Origin: Deltaproteobacteria bacterium | GTDB lineage: Bacteria; Desulfobacterota; SM23-61 | Assembly (NCBI GenBank): GCA_026388915.1 | Contig: JAPLIW010000553.1 | Location: 1 to 6,661, forward strand | Direction: 5' to 3' | DNA: 6,661 nt | Shown: one piece after another, positions 5,816-6,661 of the stretch | Layout of the letters: the number at the start of each line of letters is the position of its first letter | Position numbering within the stretch: position 1 is the first letter of the stretch | Translations under genes and position numbers: made by a program | Notes under the pieces: model-generated | What the model was told of the DNA's origin: nothing | Database searches by the model: none | Seen by the model: the letters and a program-made list of their open reading frames with translations, nothing else

Positions 5816-6162
5816 TCCAGGGCTCCTTTTTTCCATACGTAGATGAAGCCGACGAGCAGGATGGCGATGAAAACGGCCATTTCCGCCAGGCCGAAGATCT
5901 TCAGGTCCCGGAAGATCACCGCCCAGGGGTAGATGAAAATGACCTCGATGCTGAAGATGATGAAGAGCATGGCGATGATGCAGAACTTCACCGGGAAGGG
6001 GCTGCGGGCCTGGCCGACGGGGTCCATCCCGCATTCGTAGGGGGTCATCTTCTGGGGGGTGACCTTTCGCTTGCCGAGGAAGGCGGAGGCGACGATGACG
6101 AAAAGGGCAAACCCCACGGCCAGAACGAAGAAAATAAAGATGGGGAGGTAATCGATCAGCAT
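5806..6162 (-). CDS. nuoA: NADH-quinone oxidoreductase subunit A (118 aa)
   Basis: This small membrane subunit of complex I (ND3 homologue) is the first gene of the operon. It has three hydrophobic segments at about 5-28, 58-83 and 90-110. The long loop between the first two contains the conserved PYECGMDPVGQARSPFPVKF (41-60), with C44 in the position whose exposure marks enzyme state in mitochondrial ND3. The second helix has SIEVIFIYPWA (71-81): the conserved acid E73 is kept, but the Asp two residues before it in most homologues is Ser71. The start at ATG 6162 gives a family-length protein with AAGGGG nine bases upstream. An in-frame ATG at 6207 would add 15 polar residues that fit the family poorly and would overrun this ribosome site. 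The stop is TAG. Confidence 0.96.
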   Translation of the reverse strand: MLIDYLPIFIFFVLAVGFALFVIVASAFLGKRKVTPQKMTPYECGMDPVGQARSPFPVKFCIIAMLFIIFSIEVIFIYPWAVIFRDLKIFGLAEMAVFIAILLVGFIYVWKKGALEWE

Positions 6163-6267
6163 GGATTCATTCCCCTTCGGAAGAGAATTTTCCCGGATGG
6201 GAAGCAAGAAAGCGCACCGAAGCGCTGGGGATTAAACGGCCTCCCCTAACTGTCCACCAAAAAGTTT

Positions 6268-6295
6268 TCTATAATATTTTTATGGAAAAGGCAAC
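6268..6295 (-). promoter_or_regulatory. Candidate promoter for the nuoA operon
   Basis: On the minus strand, GTTGCC (complement of 6290-6295) and TATAGA (complement of 6268-6273) are 16 bp apart within an AT-rich block, about 105 bp upstream of nuoA. The -10 is decent and the -35 keeps only the TTGNC core. It is the best sigma-70-like site I find before nuoA, but AT-rich DNA makes chance matches likely. Confidence 0.3.
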
Positions 6296-6374
6296 CCTTA
6301 ATTTGACTGAAGGCAGATTCGGGCAAATGCATTATCAAAAGAAGATGGCTCCGGTCAAGTTTTTTTATTCTTGA

Positions 6375-6392
6375 GCCCCCCCTCAGGGGGGC
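6375..6392. other. GC hairpin with 7-bp stem, not a clear terminator
   Basis: GCCCCCC (6375-6381) pairs with GGGGGGC (6386-6392) across the loop CTCA. A T-run (6360-6366) lies before it on the plus strand, which becomes an A-run after it on the minus strand, so neither strand has the hairpin-then-U order of an intrinsic terminator. A second small stem, CGCCC/GGGCG, lies at 6403-6415. Both would be upstream of the right-hand gene's proposed start of transcription, so a DNA-level role is more likely than an RNA one. Confidence 0.6.
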
Positions 6393-6456
6393 GGAAGGAT
6401 AGCGCCCAGGGGGCGGAAAATTTGCAGGGGCGGGATTCTGCTACCAAAAGGATAGC

Positions 6457-6486
6457 TTGCCGCCCCGTTTTCTCCTATGCTATACA
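6457..6486 (+). promoter_or_regulatory. Candidate promoter for the right-hand gene
   Basis: TTGCCG (6457-6462) and TATACA (6481-6486) are separated by 18 bp, a usable sigma-70 arrangement. Initiation about 7 bp downstream would fall near 6493, giving a leader of roughly 30 nt with AGGGA six bases before the ATG at 6525. That would exclude the in-frame ATG at 6489 as the start. Confidence 0.4.
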
Positions 6487-6524
6487 TCATGCCTCGATTC
6501 GGAGGGAAGGATCAGGGAAGATCC

Positions 6525-6661
6525 ATGAAAAAAGAAAAACTCTCGGTTCCGGATAAAAGGCTCCTGGCGCAGATCCAGGGAGACCTTCCGCTCTCCTTGA
6601 CTCCTTTCGCGGAAGTCGCCCGGAGGGCAGGCTGGAAAGAGGAGAAACTCCTCCCCCGGGT
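6525..6661 (+). CDS. Lrp/AsnC-type or siroheme decarboxylase (AhbA/AhbB/NirDL-like) protein, N-terminal fragment
   Basis: The first 45 codons are present before the right edge: MKKEKLSVPDKRLLAQIQGD followed by LPLSLTPFAEVARRAGWKEE and KLLPRV. The pattern 'D-x-R-L-L-x-x-I-Q-x-D-x-P-L-x-x-x-P-F-A-x-x-A-x-x-x-G' is typical of the N-terminal winged-helix part of AhbA/AhbB and NirD/L/G/H siroheme decarboxylases, which descend from Lrp/AsnC regulators. AhbA/B convert siroheme to didecarboxysiroheme in the alternative haem pathway of sulfate reducers and archaea. A true Lrp-type regulator cannot be excluded without the C-terminal half. The start at 6525 is supported by AGGGA six bases upstream; an in-frame ATG at 6489 has no ribosome site. 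It is transcribed away from the nuo operon and may not be functionally linked to it. Confidence 0.7.
   Translation, partial: MKKEKLSVPDKRLLAQIQGDLPLSLTPFAEVARRAGWKEEKLLPR

Larger units (their letters stand above)
6163..6524. other. Divergent intergenic region, no gene seen
   Basis: This 362-bp stretch separates nuoA (leftward) from the gene starting at 6525 (rightward). The part near 6256-6370 is AT-rich and contrasts with both flanking genes, as expected of a promoter region. The part at 6371-6440 is very GC-rich with runs of G on the plus strand and two short hairpins (6375-6392 and 6403-6415). A five-base stem, AGCGC/GCGCT with loop ACCGAA, lies at 6211-6226 within the probable nuoA leader. 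No open frame here has a plausible start and family resemblance. Confidence 0.75.

Noticed and set aside
6270..6275. Perfect TATAAT on the plus strand as the right-hand gene's promoter
   Set aside because: No acceptable -35 lies 16-18 bp upstream, and it is about 250 bp from the gene; it sits in an AT-rich run where chance matches are expected.
6360..6392. Intrinsic terminator made of the GC hairpin and the nearby T-run
   Set aside because: The T-run precedes the hairpin on the plus strand and becomes an A-run on the minus strand, so the order is wrong for both directions.
6371..6556. Small plus-strand open frame with a TTG start in the divergent region
   Set aside because: It lies over GC hairpins, has no ribosome site, and overlaps the start of the Lrp/AhbA-like gene in another frame.

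Overview
The window comes from a GC-rich bacterium, most plausibly a member of the Desulfobacterota (former Deltaproteobacteria) or a similar anaerobe. Three things point there: a respiratory complex I operon with a hydrogenase-type NADH module, a divergent gene that resembles the siroheme decarboxylase/Lrp family, and intergenic repeats (the 'ACCACCGAGGCACAGAGGACA' type and the 'GGCAACC' heptad type) of kinds I associate with such genomes. The assignment is inference; there is no rRNA or other marker gene.

From 6162 down to 1, everything lies on the minus strand as one compact array: nuoA, nuoB, nuoC, nuoD, a DRTGG-domain protein, a GHKL-type ATPase, a small thioredoxin-like [2Fe-2S]-type protein, a large NuoF/HydB-type flavoprotein, and the first 36 codons of a NuoG/HydA/FdhA-type subunit cut by the window edge. 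Spacing from nuoA to the ATPase is tight (10-nt overlap to 25-nt gaps), which argues for one transcript. The last three gaps widen to 86, 183 and 190 nt; the latter two, on either side of the hydB-like gene, are filled with repeats.

NuoA-D form the membrane anchor, the N2-cluster subunit and the quinone-site subunits of complex I. In a canonical operon nuoE, nuoF and nuoG come next. Here those slots hold genes of the kind found in clostridial and Thermotoga-type [FeFe]-hydrogenase operons. The flavoprotein has its own N-terminal thioredoxin-like [2Fe-2S] domain, an FMN/NADH core and a C-terminal 2x[4Fe-4S] ferredoxin domain. The likely reading is a complex I whose NADH-oxidising module belongs to the HydB/HndC lineage, accompanied by two signalling-type proteins. 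Alternatively, a HydABC-like enzyme is co-transcribed with part of complex I.

From 6163 to 6524 lies a divergent intergenic region with AT-rich promoter-like stretches and GC-rich hairpins. From 6525 a plus-strand gene begins and runs off the right edge. No tRNA, rRNA, CRISPR array, transposase or phage gene was seen.
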